Shown: piece after piece, positions 9,647 through 20,156 of the stretch
Layout: the number at the start of each line of letters is the position of its first letter
Position numbering within the stretch: the first letter of the stretch is position 1
Origin: Doryteuthis pealeii
Taxonomy: Eukaryota > Mollusca > Cephalopoda > Myopsida > Loliginidae
Assembly (NCBI GenBank): GCA_023376005.1
Contig: CM042145.1
Span: forward strand, 94,994,834 to 95,058,833
Length of the DNA stretch: 64,000 nucleotides
Direction: 5' to 3'
Notes under the pieces: model-generated
Databases searched by the model: none
Seen by the model: only the letters and a program-made list of their open reading frames with translations
What the model was told of the DNA's origin: nothing
Made by a program: the position numbers and the translations under genes

Positions 9647-9648
<2 letters not shown>
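9531..9648 (-). mobile_element. tRNA-headed hammerhead element, family A (degenerate)
   Basis: CCACA/UGUGG helix I, GACUU/AGUC helix II, GAAA and a UACGUG helix III region are seen, but the core reads CUGAAAG instead of CUGANGA. Box B-like GGATTTCAATTCC lies upstream on the same strand (about 9615-9603). Confidence 0.55.

Positions 9649-9723
<75 letters not shown>
9645..9723. repeat. (TA)n(TG)n microsatellite
   Basis: TA run followed by about 28 TG units. Confidence 0.95.
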
Positions 9724-9725
<2 letters not shown>

Positions 9726-10041
9726 TCAAGAGATACAATCTTGTTTGCTTTATGAACTCGTATTTGATGAAAAGTGTAAAATCGGATAGAAATATAACCA
9801 GAACAATATGGTATTCATTAAAAGAGTAAAATATAAAAAAAATACAGTGAATTAAATATGTAAAACATGTAGCGCAAAATTGGGTAGCTCGCTGAAGTTG
9901 AAAATGCCTGCATTCTGTTTTCTTCGTATGTAAAGGGGTAAAATGACAATGTTTTCGATTATTTTCCCGGTGATGGAAATTAAAGTCTTAAGTATTATAC
10001 CTTTAGGGCCGGCCACTTACGACAGAAATTACTGAAGCGCG

Positions 10042-10099
10042 CGCACACATACACACACACACACATACACATACACACACATACACATATGCTTTAATA

Positions 10100-10135
<36 letters not shown>
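10042..10135. repeat. (CA)n and (TA)n microsatellites
   Basis: Imperfect CA run at 10042-10088 and TA run at 10103-10133. Confidence 0.9.
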
Positions 10136-10257
10136 CTATAAATACACACACATATATGTATAGGTGGGTGCTAAAGGATAAGGAACTCAGTAATATATGA
10201 TCGTATAAATATTATTTTCTAATATATTCTTATTGGTTGTATTTTCTTCTATATTGA

Positions 10258-10362
10258 ACCCCCTCTCTCTCTGTCTGTCTCTGTCTCTGTCTCTATCTGT
10301 CTGTCTGTCTCTGTCTGTCTGTCTCTATCTGTCTGTCTGTCTGTCTGTCTGTCTCTGGGTTT
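10258..10362. repeat. (TCTG)n/(TC)n microsatellite
   Basis: Mixed CTGT/CTCT array of about 100 bp. Confidence 0.95.
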
Positions 10363-10438
10363 GATGATTGAATTAGCGAGAAAGTGGTGGTTATGCGTCT
10401 TTGACTCTGTGCTTACGCTACGCTATCCTAAATTAATA

Positions 10439-10808
10439 CTGGTAAATGTATGCGCACTGTGGGTGCAAGTATTTAAGTTTTAATGATATAAAATGTTATA
10501 TTAAATTAACAAGACTAGAGAAACTAAATAAGTTACGGGTATCAAATATTCGTTAAGGGATTTGCATTAAAGCAGGTTTCAATCTTCAAAAAATAATACT
10601 AAAAAACAGATAAATAAGAAATAAAAGATATAAAAAAGTCTCAGGTTCTAGAAATTATTCCACCCCAAGAAAAAATATAATTGTAAGTGTTTACTTGCGT
10701 CCTAAGTAAGACTAAAATCATAAATTTCATTTGTCTGAATCATTAAGATAAAGCAAGATAATTTGGATTACTTACATTTTTCAGATTGTTGTCACATCTT
10801 TATTGTTA
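10439..10808 (-). mobile_element. Non-autonomous Helitron, 3' fragment
   Basis: Reverse strand ends in the hairpin GCACCCACAGTGCGC region and CCAG (degraded CTAG) at 10439-10442, followed by the family body (AAGTATTTAAGTTTTAATG). The 5' half diverges or is lost before the next copy starts at 10809. Confidence 0.6.
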
Positions 10809-11671
10809 CTAGCAAAATATATGCACACTCCGGGGCAAGTATTTAAGTTTTAATGGAATAAAATACTATATTAAATTAGAAAAACTAATGAAAATAAATA
10901 AGAATGCAGATAAAAAGATATGAAACACAGCGGGGTATAATCGAAAAAACTGAAACTTACTCTTCCACCAATCACATCTTTCAATGCCAAATTTTCCTGA
11001 TTTAACTATTTAGTTAAAAGAGGAAGTAAAAAATAAAATTACAGCTATTTCTTCTTGTCAATGGATTTAATTTAAGATTTATCCCCGATATTCTTTGCTC
11101 TTACTCATTAAGATAAAACCAAACAATTAGAAATCAATAATACTAAGCACAGATTTAATAAAATCATATTTTTAATATCAATATGCAAATTAGCCTTCCC
11201 GTTCACACTGTAAAATGCTGTTTTGTTGTATATATAAATACAATTGCATTAGTATAGATATGGTCTACAGTACCATTGATATAATTAACGGCGTCGAAGG
11301 GGGCTATCCCCCCAGGCAACACATGCGCCCTCGATTTAAAGGGGCAGGGCTGGGTTTATTGCCCAGTGCTGATTGAGGGGGAATGCCGACGGATCGACGC
11401 AATTTTCACCTGCCACTCCATGAGCTTCGGCTTGTGGTGGTCCCACGTTAATAGGGACTTTGTGCCTGACCCGTACAAGTGGGGTACGCGGTAAATATCA
11501 TGTAGATAGGGTCAACAGTATTAATAATGTAAAACAGTTTTATTAATAATTGAGGTTTAGATAAAAATAAAATCATGGAGAATGTGACATTAATAACTAA
11601 GGGAATTGTGATTTGAGTAGTAATATAGTTTCAGTTACAGACAGACAAACTTACAATCTCCATTATAATAA
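10809..11671 (-). mobile_element. Non-autonomous Helitron, subfamily 1 (interrupted)
   Basis: Reverse-strand 3' end is CTAG at 10809-10812 with a GC-rich hairpin just inside. The 5' end, TTATTATAATGGAGATTGTAAG, lies at 11671-11650. A GC-rich insert at about 11283-11500 interrupts it. The 5' TC is displaced by the adjoining copy at 11672-12300, which appears to have inserted into this element's 5' terminus. Confidence 0.75.
11283..11500. repeat. GC-rich insert inside the Helitron
   Basis: About 220 bp of markedly higher GC than its surroundings, absent from the other Helitron copies. It is flanked by a diverged duplication (AGATATGGTCTACAGTA before, AGATAGGGTCAACAGTA after). It shows no ORF or recognised motif. 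Confidence 0.6.
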
Positions 11672-12300
11672 CTAGCAAATATATGCACCCTCCGGGTGCA
11701 AGTATTTAAGTTTGAATGTAATAAAATATTGTATTAAATTAGAAAGACTAATGAAACTAAATAAGAATGCAGATAAAAAGATTTGAAACAGAGGGGTGTA
11801 TAATCGAAAAATAGAACAACTGAAACTTACACTTCCATCACTCTCGTCTTTCATTGTTATTTTTTCTAATTTAACTATTTAGTTAAAAGAGGAAGTAAAG
11901 AATAAAATGACAGTTATTTCTTCTTGGTAATGGATTTCATTTAAGATTTATTGAAGAGATTTTTGCTTATATTCATTAAAATAAAACCAAACAATTAGAA
12001 ATCAATAGTACTAAACACATATTTATTAAAATCACATTTTAAATATCAATATGCAAATTAGCCCTCTCGTTCACACTGTAAACCGTTATTTTGTTGTATA
12101 TATAAATATAATTGCATCTTATTAATATGTGGATATGGTCAACAGCATTAATAATGTAAAACAATTTTATTAATAATTGAGATTTAAATAAAAATAAAAT
12201 CATTGAGATTGTGATGTCAATAACAAAGGGAATTGTGACTTGAGTAGTAATATAGTTTCGGTTACAGACAGAAAAACACACAATCTCCATTATAATAAGA
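11672..12300 (-). mobile_element. Non-autonomous Helitron, subfamily 1 (complete)
   Basis: On the reverse strand it starts with TCTTATTATAATGGAGATTG (12300-12281) and ends GCACCCGGAGGGTGC hairpin, 9 nt, then CTAG (11672-11675). It is flanked by A upstream and T downstream, the Helitron A/T target rule. There is no Rep/helicase ORF. About 629 bp. Confidence 0.85.
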
Positions 12301-12327
12301 TAAGATAAGATATACACGACATTACGG

Positions 12328-12560
12328 CCAATCTACCTTCTTCTGTTGTTTCTTGTCGAACACGTGAACCTTCTCGTAACCGGGAACCTTCACGGAAATT
12401 TGAACAGAACCCTTTATTTAATCCATTGAGGCTAGATTGTTCCCATTCCATTAACCATGACCATGTACAATTGTTAAACTATGTTAAGCATTATATATTA
12501 TTTTCGCAAGTAGTCGGGATTGAAACCGCAACCTCCAGACGATTATCACTTACGGCCGTA
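12328..12560 (-). mobile_element. tRNA-headed SINE with hammerhead, family D (degenerate)
   Basis: Reverse strand: GGTTTCAATCCCG box B near 12524-12512, body with GAACCTTCACGG/GAAGGTTC repeats, then CAGAAGAAGG and GTAATG where intact copies (42670-43060, 26770-27085) have CUGAAGAAGG and GAAACG. The ribozyme is dead here. Confidence 0.55.
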
Positions 12561-13264
12561 TTAAGCTTAACTCTTATATCCTCAAGAATAGATGTTTTCA
12601 TCTTTAAACCCATCATCTTTCTGTCTGTTATATTTTCGCGACAATGAGCTTTCTCTTTTCCGAGCATTCTTAAAAAAAAAAGGAATTCTGGGAGATTTTT
12701 ATTTCTGTTATACTTATTCTATTTTGTAATTTTTACTATTTTATTATTTTATGTTATTTTTTATTGTTACTTTTTACTTTTTTTCTTTTATTCATAATTC
12801 AACACCCACATTTCAGGTAAGAAAAATGTGAAATCGAGCGATGTATGTGTACTAAGATGAATATCTTTAAAAAAAAGATTTGCACAATGCCAATGATAAT
12901 ATACAATGTGATGCACTTGAAGGAAAATTTCTATTTGGAATAAAGTAAAAATTTGAAAAAAATTTAAACTTACAATTTTTGTAAGAAAAATGTCTGTCTC
13001 TCCCAAATAATAGTCTCTTTTATTTTTTACACCCCAGGGAAACATATTTACTACTCAACTCCAAGAGTTGAACAGTAAATAAGTTATCGTCTGCTTTTAT
13101 TCAATTTATATTTTGATATAGGAATCTTTCCCAGTAAAACCTAAAAAGAATACTAAGAAAATGTCTAAACAAAAGATATTTTTTAACTAATCAATTTTAT
13201 TGAATAAGATAATACTTATTTTTAATGGACCACTAATTAGGACTGACCCTATTCTAGTTGTGAC
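12560..13264. other. No recognised gene
   Basis: AT-rich sequence. The 85-codon reverse ORF at 12788-13045 has no recognisable motif and low-complexity codon content. Confidence 0.5.
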
Positions 13265-13692
13265 CAATCCAAGAGGATTTAACAGGTTTGAATTCAGAGT
13301 TTTCGTTCTCTTAAACTGAGACACCAGTCTGCCTTACTATTTACCCATAGCTGGAGGGAGAGTAGTTGGAATAATAACTTTTGTAGCGAGATGGTGAAGG
13401 TCCGGAATTTTGCGAGGACTACTATAGAAAAGAGAGAAAGAAGAAATAAGAGGGAGTAAAGGTTTTTTTTAAAGTGATGAACATAAAATGGTTTGTCGTG
13501 AATTTGACCAGAGCGTGACCCCCAAATGGAGAATTGAAAAACAACCGGAAGTTTCGGGTGTTGACCCGAACCGAAGTCACGTGGTCACGAGTTTTAGCGC
13601 TATGTGAACTGTAGCTTCATCCAGGATTTGAACTCGGGTCGACGAATCCATTTCCTACGACTCTAACCATTACCCATGCACCTCCGACTTGA
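13265..13692 (-). repeat. SINE family II, interrupted
   Basis: The 3' half (CCCATAGCTGGAGGGAGAG) ends near 13370 and the head (TTTAGCGCTATGTGAA, then CCAGGATTTGAACTCGGG at 13621-13638 with box B, and box A near 13660-13680) resumes at about 13590. About 215 bp of unrelated sequence lies between. Confidence 0.65.
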
Positions 13693-14084
13693 TAACTCTA
13701 AAGGAATCATCAAGTAAATAGAAATAATGTTTAATTAATAATCTTTTCTTATATCTAAAATATATCTTTACATTTAAACTATTTACATTTACTTATTTTC
13801 TTTTTTTATGTATTAATTATTTGTGTGTGTGTTTATGCGTGTGTGTGTATGTGCGTGTGTGTTTGTTTGTTTGTGTGTATGTGTGTGTTTTAAATATCAA
13901 TCTTAAAAATCAAATGAAATCACTTTCAAAAATAAAATAATTTAAACTCATTTTTCATTTAATTCATTCTTTGTGTATAATTTTTTTCTTCTTCTTTCGT
14001 GTATGTGTGCGTAACTATCTAAAAAAATCAAAGCAAACAAAATGAAGAATAAGCAAAAGAAAAATATCATTTAATATTATTTGA

Positions 14085-14620
14085 AATGGAATTATTAGTT
14101 AAACATATTTTTACGCTATTCTATACACTTACCACTTTCATTGCTAAACTTCCCTAATTTACCTAAATTAGACAGAAAATAATAAAGTCACCTTTCTGTA
14201 AGATATATCGATGAGATTTTTTATTTGTCAAAGTGAAAAAAAAAAAACACTTAGAAATCAATAATACCGAGCAAATATCTATTAAAATCCATTTCGTAAG
14301 ATCAATATATAAATTATCCTTCCTGTGCACACTGGAAACCACTATTTGCTTGTTTATATAAGTACAATTGTGTATTATTAACATGTTGATAAAACCGATA
14401 TAATTAAATAAATTAAATAAATTTTCAAACTACGTTAACACCCGCATCACAATCCCTAGAAATTTACGTTAAATTCTCAATGATTTTATCTTTATTTAAG
14501 AAAATTTCTTATCTAAATAAAGATAAAATCTTGTAGTATTTTACGTAAATCTTTTTAGGGATTGTGATGCAGGTGTTGATGTAGTTTCGGATGCAGACAT
14601 ACTCCATTATAATATACACC
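14085..14620 (-). mobile_element. Diverged Helitron subfamily 1 with internal inverted duplication
   Basis: Shares the AGAAATCAATAATAC and TATATAAGTACAATTG body and ends at CATACTCCATTATAATATA (5' side on the reverse strand). 14438-14505 and 14512-14578 form an inverted repeat built from the element's own ATCACAATCCC / GATTTTATCTTTATTT segment. Confidence 0.6.
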
Positions 14621-15026
14621 TCTATATCGTAGAGGTGTATTCGGCAAAGAACTAAATTCAAATTTTTGTCATATAAAGGTTTATTACATGGAATAAAATA
14701 TATCAATTTTAATCAGTCTAACCCAAAAACTTTTAAAAAAATGAACTAAACTATTTATAGAATAAAAGAATACTTTTATTTGAATTAAAAGGCGAAATTT
14801 TCAACCTACAAATATGGACACATTTTTTATTCTTAGCTTAATTTTAGCGGTAAAAAATAATTCAACCGAATAAATTTTATAACTTTGTCACAACAAGAAA
14901 CTAAGAACTGAATAAAAAAATTGTCTAAAAAGAAAAACAAAGATTTTAGAAAAGTAAAATTGTGTTTCAAAACACTCACATGTTGAGGGTTATATATTTT
15001 AGAATAATATCATAAATGTACAATTA

Positions 15027-15668
15027 TATATAAAACTGAGTTCATGTCTTTCAAAAACAAAAGCGACATCTCCACCATCTCCTAAACTCGGTAGAACAAT
15101 TTAGATACTTAGGTAGTAACATCTCCTCCACAGAAAACGACGTTAATGCACGCATAGGAAAGGCATGGGCCGCTATAAATAAATTATCGGTCATATGAAA
15201 ACCAATCTCACAGACAAGTTAAAGAGACAGTTCTTCCAGACCGTTGTCGTATCAGTGCTGCTGTATGGCTGCACCACCTGGATCCTAACGAAGCGACTAG
15301 AGAATAAACTAGATGGGAGCTGCACAAGAATGCTGCGGTGATTCTGAACAAGACGTGGAAACAGCACCCCACGAGAAAGAGCTGTACGGCCACCTGCCAC
15401 ATATCACCCAAACCATTCGAGTAAGACGGACAAGACACGCGAGACACTGCTGGAGAAGCAAGGATGAACTCATAAGTGACGTCCTCCTGTGGAAGCCAGC
15501 ACATGGGTACACCAGTGTGGGCTGACAAGCAAAGACGTACATTGATCAGCTCTGTGCGGATACAGGATGCTGCGTAGAGGACGTCCCAAGAATGATGAAC
15601 GATAGGGACGGATGGAGAGAGACTGTCATGGATATCTGTGCTAACAGCGCGACATGATGATGATGACA
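15027..15668 (+). pseudogene. 5'-truncated LINE (reverse transcriptase C-terminus and tail)
   Basis: Spans the end of a LINE ORF. Translated segments in shifting frames read SNISSTENDVNARIGKAWAA, then QFFQTVVVSVLLYGCTTWIL, ELYGHLPHITQTIRVRRTRH, SKDELISDVLLWKPAHGYTS and DGWRETVMDIC. This is the conserved post-polymerase tail of RTE/BovB-like or related non-LTR elements (subclade not certain). It ends in a (GAT)n tail at 15655-15665. The catalytic YADD region is missing. At least two frameshifts and in-frame stops make it a pseudogene. The homologous copy at 48795-49452 starts at nearly the same internal point. Confidence 0.8.
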
Positions 15669-15867
15669 ATTATATATATATATATAATTCCCAAAATAAA
15701 AGAACATTGTAATACGCGTATTTACTGATTTAATAAAAATTGATGAAGAATTTGATAAATTAAAACAATTCAAAAAGCAGTAACTGCAATACAATTATAC
15801 CAAATGTCGATTATACGTTTCTTAATAGAGAGGTTACTGAAGGATAAAGCAACTTATTTCTTCAGGT

Positions 15868-15990
15868 TGGTTGGTTGGTTGGTTGGTTTTACGACATTTC
15901 AACCCTTGGATTATTTTTATGTTGTGGACGGTTTGTTTTATTCATTCTTGTTGGGTATTCGTTTTATTTCAAACTCATTTTGTGCACATG
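15868..15990 (-). repeat. R3-type hairpin module
   Basis: (GGTT)n then TTTTACGACATTTCAACCC; reverse orientation of the 38560 array unit. Confidence 0.55.
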
Positions 15991-16059
15991 TTTTTAAAAC
16001 TCATTAATATTTTTTAAAAAAAAAAATGGAACACACTGAAGAAGGGTCTGATTTAGCAT

Positions 16060-16348
16060 AATGGCCCGGTTTAGCTTAGTCGCCCAAGAATCACGAATCT
16101 CCAGGTTCGACATCAGTCCCCACTAATATAGCATATCACAATTTGGTTAATCTAATCTGTGTGGTAAAGTGTGTGTGAGGAGATATTAGTAGCTATGGTG
16201 CTCCACCTCAACAAAAAACAAAACACCCCCCCCCCCAAAAACCCAAAAAAAAACATCTCCCTGGCCTAGCGCCAACAAAAAGGAAATAGATTTCTCGCTG
16301 TCCGTCTGATACCGACAATAGACCACTCCACCAAGAAAGAAAGAAAGA
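16060..16348 (+). repeat. tRNA-derived SINE, family I
   Basis: Box A-like GGTTTAGCTTAGTCGCCC and box B-like AGGTTCGACATCAG near 16068-16115, then the family body (CTGGCCTAGCGCC, CTGATACCGACAATAG) ending in (AAAG)n. A poly-C/poly-A block at 16225-16250 is inserted. Confidence 0.75.
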
Positions 16349-16639
16349 AGTTGATGAATTGAGAGTGAAAAAAGGGAGCACGGTTTAGTGCGATGATTTC
16401 AAATGCGGCAATTGAATTGTAACTCATTTTACTTTGACGTGTTCCCTTTGAGAAACACTGCGGAAGAGTTTGGTGAGTAATACTACCTAATAATATCCGT
16501 TCTTATTGTACAGCAGATACCCATTTACTCTTTGTGTATATATAATCCAAATCTCTTAGATCTGGCTTAATGGTAAATGTTCCCAGTCTATACTTTCCAG
16601 CATGCCAAAATGAATTTGTAAAGACTTTAGACTTCAGAT

Positions 16640-16700
16640 CATCATAATCATCATCATCATCATCAGCAGCAGCAGCAGCAACATCGGCAGCAGCAGCAAC
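16640..16700. repeat. (CAT)n(CAG)n trinucleotide tract
   Basis: CATCATCATCATCAG then CAG and CAA units. No supported coding frame around it. Confidence 0.85.
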
Positions 16701-16790
16701 TTTTATTCCATTTCACGCGAAATAAAAAGAGAAGCAAAGAAAGAAACGAGAAAAAAAAGATTGAAAAATAGGGCGACAGAAAGAAGTAGG

Positions 16791-16905
<115 letters not shown>

Positions 16906-17144
16906 AGTAAAATGATTTTCAATGTTATTGTGCTGTGTTTCTCGACCTTTTTTTTGTTTACTTCAGGGCACACTTGTAGTGTAATTAAAATTCTGGAGCG
17001 TACTTTGAATTTCAATAAAAATAAAATTGCAAAATAGACAAATAATTCTAACAATGTGATAAATATTCCCAAAGAGCCAAACTCTTGGAACCTGTATTCT
17101 TATAAAAATGCTGATTTGATAAATAAAATTCATGAATTAATTTT

Positions 17145-17345
17145 TCATTTAAAAAAAACAAAACAAAAACAATAGGGCGCACTGAGTGTATCTGGGATTA
17201 ATTTCAATAAAGGGTATCCCAGACTCTCCAAATCTCCAGAACTGGAGCTTCACTATCAAATTCAGTTTAGTGTAATACCCAGGAAATACCCCTTTTTTGG
17301 TGGGGGTCTTAGCCCTAGGCAGCGTATGCTAAGTCCCTCAGACAT
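17145..17345 (-). repeat. R3 fragment
   Basis: GGGTATCCCAGACTCTCC, ACCAAATCTCCAGAACTGG and CCCAGGAAATACCCC match the middle of the copy at 22390-22480. Confidence 0.6.
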
Positions 17346-17494
17346 GACAGACAAAATTTTGTCATTTAAGATTAAAGCATCTTCAGAAACGATGTATGTC
17401 GTATATCGTATGAATATGTGAAATAAAATACGTCGAGTTTATTCCATTCTTGGTTTGCCTGAGAACTTTACATAACATCCCCATCTCTCTCCCC

Positions 17495-17499
17495 CTCTC

Positions 17500-17579
<80 letters not shown>
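17495..17579. repeat. (CT)n(TA)n(GA)n compound microsatellite
   Basis: A self-complementary compound repeat whose (GA)n arm runs straight into the ribozyme core at 17580. Confidence 0.95.
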
Positions 17580-17580
<1 letters not shown>

Positions 17581-17615
17581 AGATGAGACGTTAACGTTGA
17601 AACACGTGTCTGTGG
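17580..17615 (+). pseudogene. Hammerhead remnant (first unit)
   Basis: UAGAUGA replaces CUGAUGA and the 5' helix I strand is (GA)n. Helix II GACG/CGUU, GAAA, ACACGUGU, and UGUGG are retained. Confidence 0.7.
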
Positions 17616-17873
17616 ATGATTGATATATATGCCCCCATCATGATAGACCACTCTAGCGGAGACATCAGTTGAACTCTCACCGTTTAGCGTAAAGCATTTA
17701 CTCGCCTGTTGTTTACAGACTTGAGTGATTGTAAAAACATATATCCTGTAAGTATGTGTCAATTAATTGTTCGCTTCTGACTGACAGTCTCTGAAGTCGA
17801 AAAGGTAAGGAGCTTAGCAGACGAAAATTCTATCGGTTTCGCCCCGGCTAGAGGTAGCTATTAAATAGTCGAG

Positions 17874-17914
17874 CCGCACTGATGAGACGAAAACGTCGAA
17901 ACACGTGTCTGTGG
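17874..17914 (+). ncRNA. Hammerhead ribozyme-like motif, intact (family A)
   Basis: Helix I CCGCA (17874-17878) with UGUGG (17910-17914). Core CUGAUGA (17879-17885). Helix II GACG/CGUC around AAAA (17886-17897). GAA plus A at 17898-17901. Helix III within the palindrome ACACGUGU (17901-17908). Cleavage after C17909 in a GUC triplet. Every conserved hammerhead position is present. Confidence 0.85.
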
Positions 17915-18171
17915 ATGACTGATATATATGATACATATCTATATAAATGAAAGATGTTCAATGTATGTTGAATGTGTGATAAAAGGTTATTTACTGTTAT
18001 TTACTTGGCGTTTATATATAAAAAGCCGATGACGTGATCATTGCATGTGAAAGCGAAAATTTATGATCAGAAACCGTCGTATAAAGAGTTTCCATCGTTC
18101 ATGACATCCTGTGTTTGTTTTCTTTAAAAAATTTCTCCACATAATGTCGGATTACTTTCCTCATCATACTT

Positions 18172-18213
<42 letters not shown>
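18172..18213. repeat. (TA)n microsatellite
   Basis: Flanks the family E dimer on its left. Confidence 0.95.
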
Positions 18214-18217
<4 letters not shown>

Positions 18218-18283
18218 GAAATTAGAAAGCAATTGACAATGCAATGGAATAGGTGTTGAAAATGATATTTATTTACCTTTTTT

Positions 18284-18319
18284 GCTAAATATTTTCGGGA
18301 TAAATCCCATCTTCAGAGG
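18284..18319 (-). ncRNA. Hammerhead-like motif (family E, unit 1)
   Basis: CUGAAGA core, one extra U, helix II GGGA/UCCC with loop UUUA, GAAA, palindrome AAUAUU, H17 = U. Helix I CCU/AGC is weak; the other copy has CCU/AGG. Confidence 0.55.
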
Positions 18320-18641
18320 TTTTAGAAGTACTTGTGTTTAGTACTTATCTTACTGCACTGGCGTAAACGTTTATTGTCTATTAAGTTGAAGGAACGCCGG
18401 ATGTTTGAAAATAGTCGGGTTTTTCCGTGGTGATTCGTCGCTCCGTTCGTGCGTGCGCGCTTGCAGTTTCTTCGAAATTCTTTTAATTTTTTGACTATTA
18501 ATTCAGCCTCGCTCAGGCGTAGTGAAATAAGTTTTTTTTATAGTTTCTTTGAAGCATTGTACGCATGTGTAAAATAGAAATTAGATGGCAATTGACAATG
18601 CAATAGAATAGGTGTTGAAAATGATGTTTATTGACCTTTTT

Positions 18642-18679
18642 TTCCTAAATAATTTCGGGATAATCCCATCTTCAGAGGT
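18642..18679 (-). ncRNA. Hammerhead-like motif (family E, unit 2)
   Basis: CUGAAGA, helix II GGGA/UCCC, GAAA, and helix I CCU/AGG intact. Helix III (AUUAUU) is less self-complementary than in unit 1. Confidence 0.5.
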
Positions 18680-18684
18680 TTTAG

Positions 18685-18688
<4 letters not shown>

Positions 18689-18739
<51 letters not shown>
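18689..18739. repeat. (TA)n microsatellite
   Basis: Right flank of the family E dimer. Confidence 0.95.
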
Positions 18740-18741
<2 letters not shown>

Positions 18742-19070
18742 CACGAAGATTGATATGCTAGAAAACAAAGAAACCAAACTCAATTACTCTGTAATATATA
18801 ACCATTAAACCATTAAATAATTAATATGATATATTTACCATAAAGAGAATTACAAAGGAAAATATTAAAGAAAACACGAGATAACATCTACCACCTACAA
18901 AGAGTTGTGTTATTTGTGTTATAAGGACACGAAAAGTAATTACCTCCCGTGTCTGCCAATAGCCCCTAGGTTGCGTGGTCAACGTAGCATATCTACCTAT
19001 CTATTTACCTATCTATCTACCTATATGTATGTATGTATCTATCCATATATATACATTGTTGACAGCCAAC

Positions 19071-19108
<38 letters not shown>

Positions 19109-19131
19109 TATATATATATATATATATATAT
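19071..19131. repeat. (CA)n(TA)n microsatellite
   Basis: Joined CA and TA runs next to a fold-back. Confidence 0.95.
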
Positions 19132-19455
19132 GTTGAAAAGAGAAATAAAGGAAAGAAAGTATTGAATGGATGAAATAGGATATTTTAATTAATTTAACTT
19201 ACACGTGTTTCGGTTAGTAGTTTATCCATGTGTACATTTTTCGAGGAAGGTCGATATTTCTTTGTGTGCGGAACTTTTCTACATTTTTTCTATTATTATT
19301 ATTTCATTTCATTTTGTAATTTAAAAATAATAATAGATTGAATAATGTACACATGGATAAACTTCTGACCGAAACACGTGTAAGTTAAATTAATTAAATA
19401 TCCTATTTTATCCATTCAATACTTTCTTTCCTTTATTTCTCTTTTCAACATACCG
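19128..19455. mobile_element. Fold-back element (family K) with hammerhead-like core lacking helix II
   Basis: Arms 19130-19237 and about 19345-19452 are inverted copies. Each carries, pointing inward from the other, AACUU-type helix I, CUGA (or CUAA), CC, GAAA, the palindrome ACACGUGU, A, and AGUU. Helix II is missing. Copies at 50630-50880 and, diverged, 28600-28860. Confidence 0.6.
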
Positions 19456-19725
19456 TCGGATTCACTTCTATTTTCATTTTACATACATATATATATATAT
19501 ATATTCACTATTCTTGCCTCGACAGAAGTAACAACGGACATGTAGCCACCCACACCGAATGGCACACTATAGCATGGTTAATTTATATTTTTTTGCTTGA
19601 AGGCAATTACAATTACAATACTGTTTCAGCCACGATACTGCTGTATCGTGGCTGAAACAGTATAGTTTCTAACTATCCTGCTGAAGTCCCGGTTTCGATT
19701 TCTGTTGGAGGGAAATCGTTAGTAT

Positions 19726-19771
19726 ATATCGCTGATGAGACTTAATAAAGTTGAAACAGTCTGTACGATAT
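19726..19771 (+). ncRNA. Hammerhead ribozyme-like motif (family B, unit 1)
   Basis: Helix I AUAUCG (19726-19731) with CGAUAU (19766-19771), perfect. CUGAUGA 19732-19738. Helix II GACUU/AAGUU, loop AAUA. GAA 19753-19755. Helix III ACA/UGU around GUC. H17 = A19765. All core positions intact. Confidence 0.8.
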
Positions 19772-20156
19772 TCTACACGCCGAGTAATTCTTTGCAAAAT
19801 TCACTTGTCATTATTATCTTCTATAATTATCGAATTAATGCAATAGTCGCATTGTAATTGCCTTCAAGCAAAAATATAGATATTAATATATAAACTTTAT
19901 CCAACAATGCTTCTAAAAATAAACAAACATCCAAAAAAATCTTATTTCCTTCGCTGAAGAGCATAAAGCCCCGGATGTGTTTGTTATTATTCACTCAGCG
20001 CCTCCCTTGCCTCATATGGCAGAGACGTTTCAGTATCAATGACAGGTTAATTTCGCAGGAGTTTCTCGGTGCTGTATCGTGGCTGAAACAGTATAGATTC
20101 TAACAATCCTGCTGAAGTCCCGGTTTCGATTTCTGTCGGAGGGAAATCGTTAGTAT

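Larger units (their letters stand above)
17580..17940 (+). mobile_element. Tandem dimer of tRNA-headed hammerhead element (family A)
   Basis: GAAACACGTGTCTGTGGATGA occurs at 17599 and 17898, giving a 299-bp unit. Between them lies a tRNA-like head ending in box B-like CGGTTTCGCCCCGG (17834-17847), 29 nt before the second ribozyme. The first ribozyme is damaged by the (GA)n junction; the second is intact. This is the architecture expected of a retrozyme-like tandem copy. Confidence 0.7.
18214..18690 (-). mobile_element. Tandem dimer with hammerheads (family E)
   Basis: AGAAATTAGA(AA/TG)GCAATTGACAATG at 18222 and 18574 shows a 352-bp unit. Both units end at GGTTTTAGAAGTACT, each after a ribozyme on the reverse strand. 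(TA)n bounds both sides. No tRNA head seen. Confidence 0.7.

Noticed and set aside
15208..15669. 153-codon reverse ORF
   Set aside because: Antisense shadow of the LINE fragment; the forward strand gives the recognisable reverse transcriptase tail.
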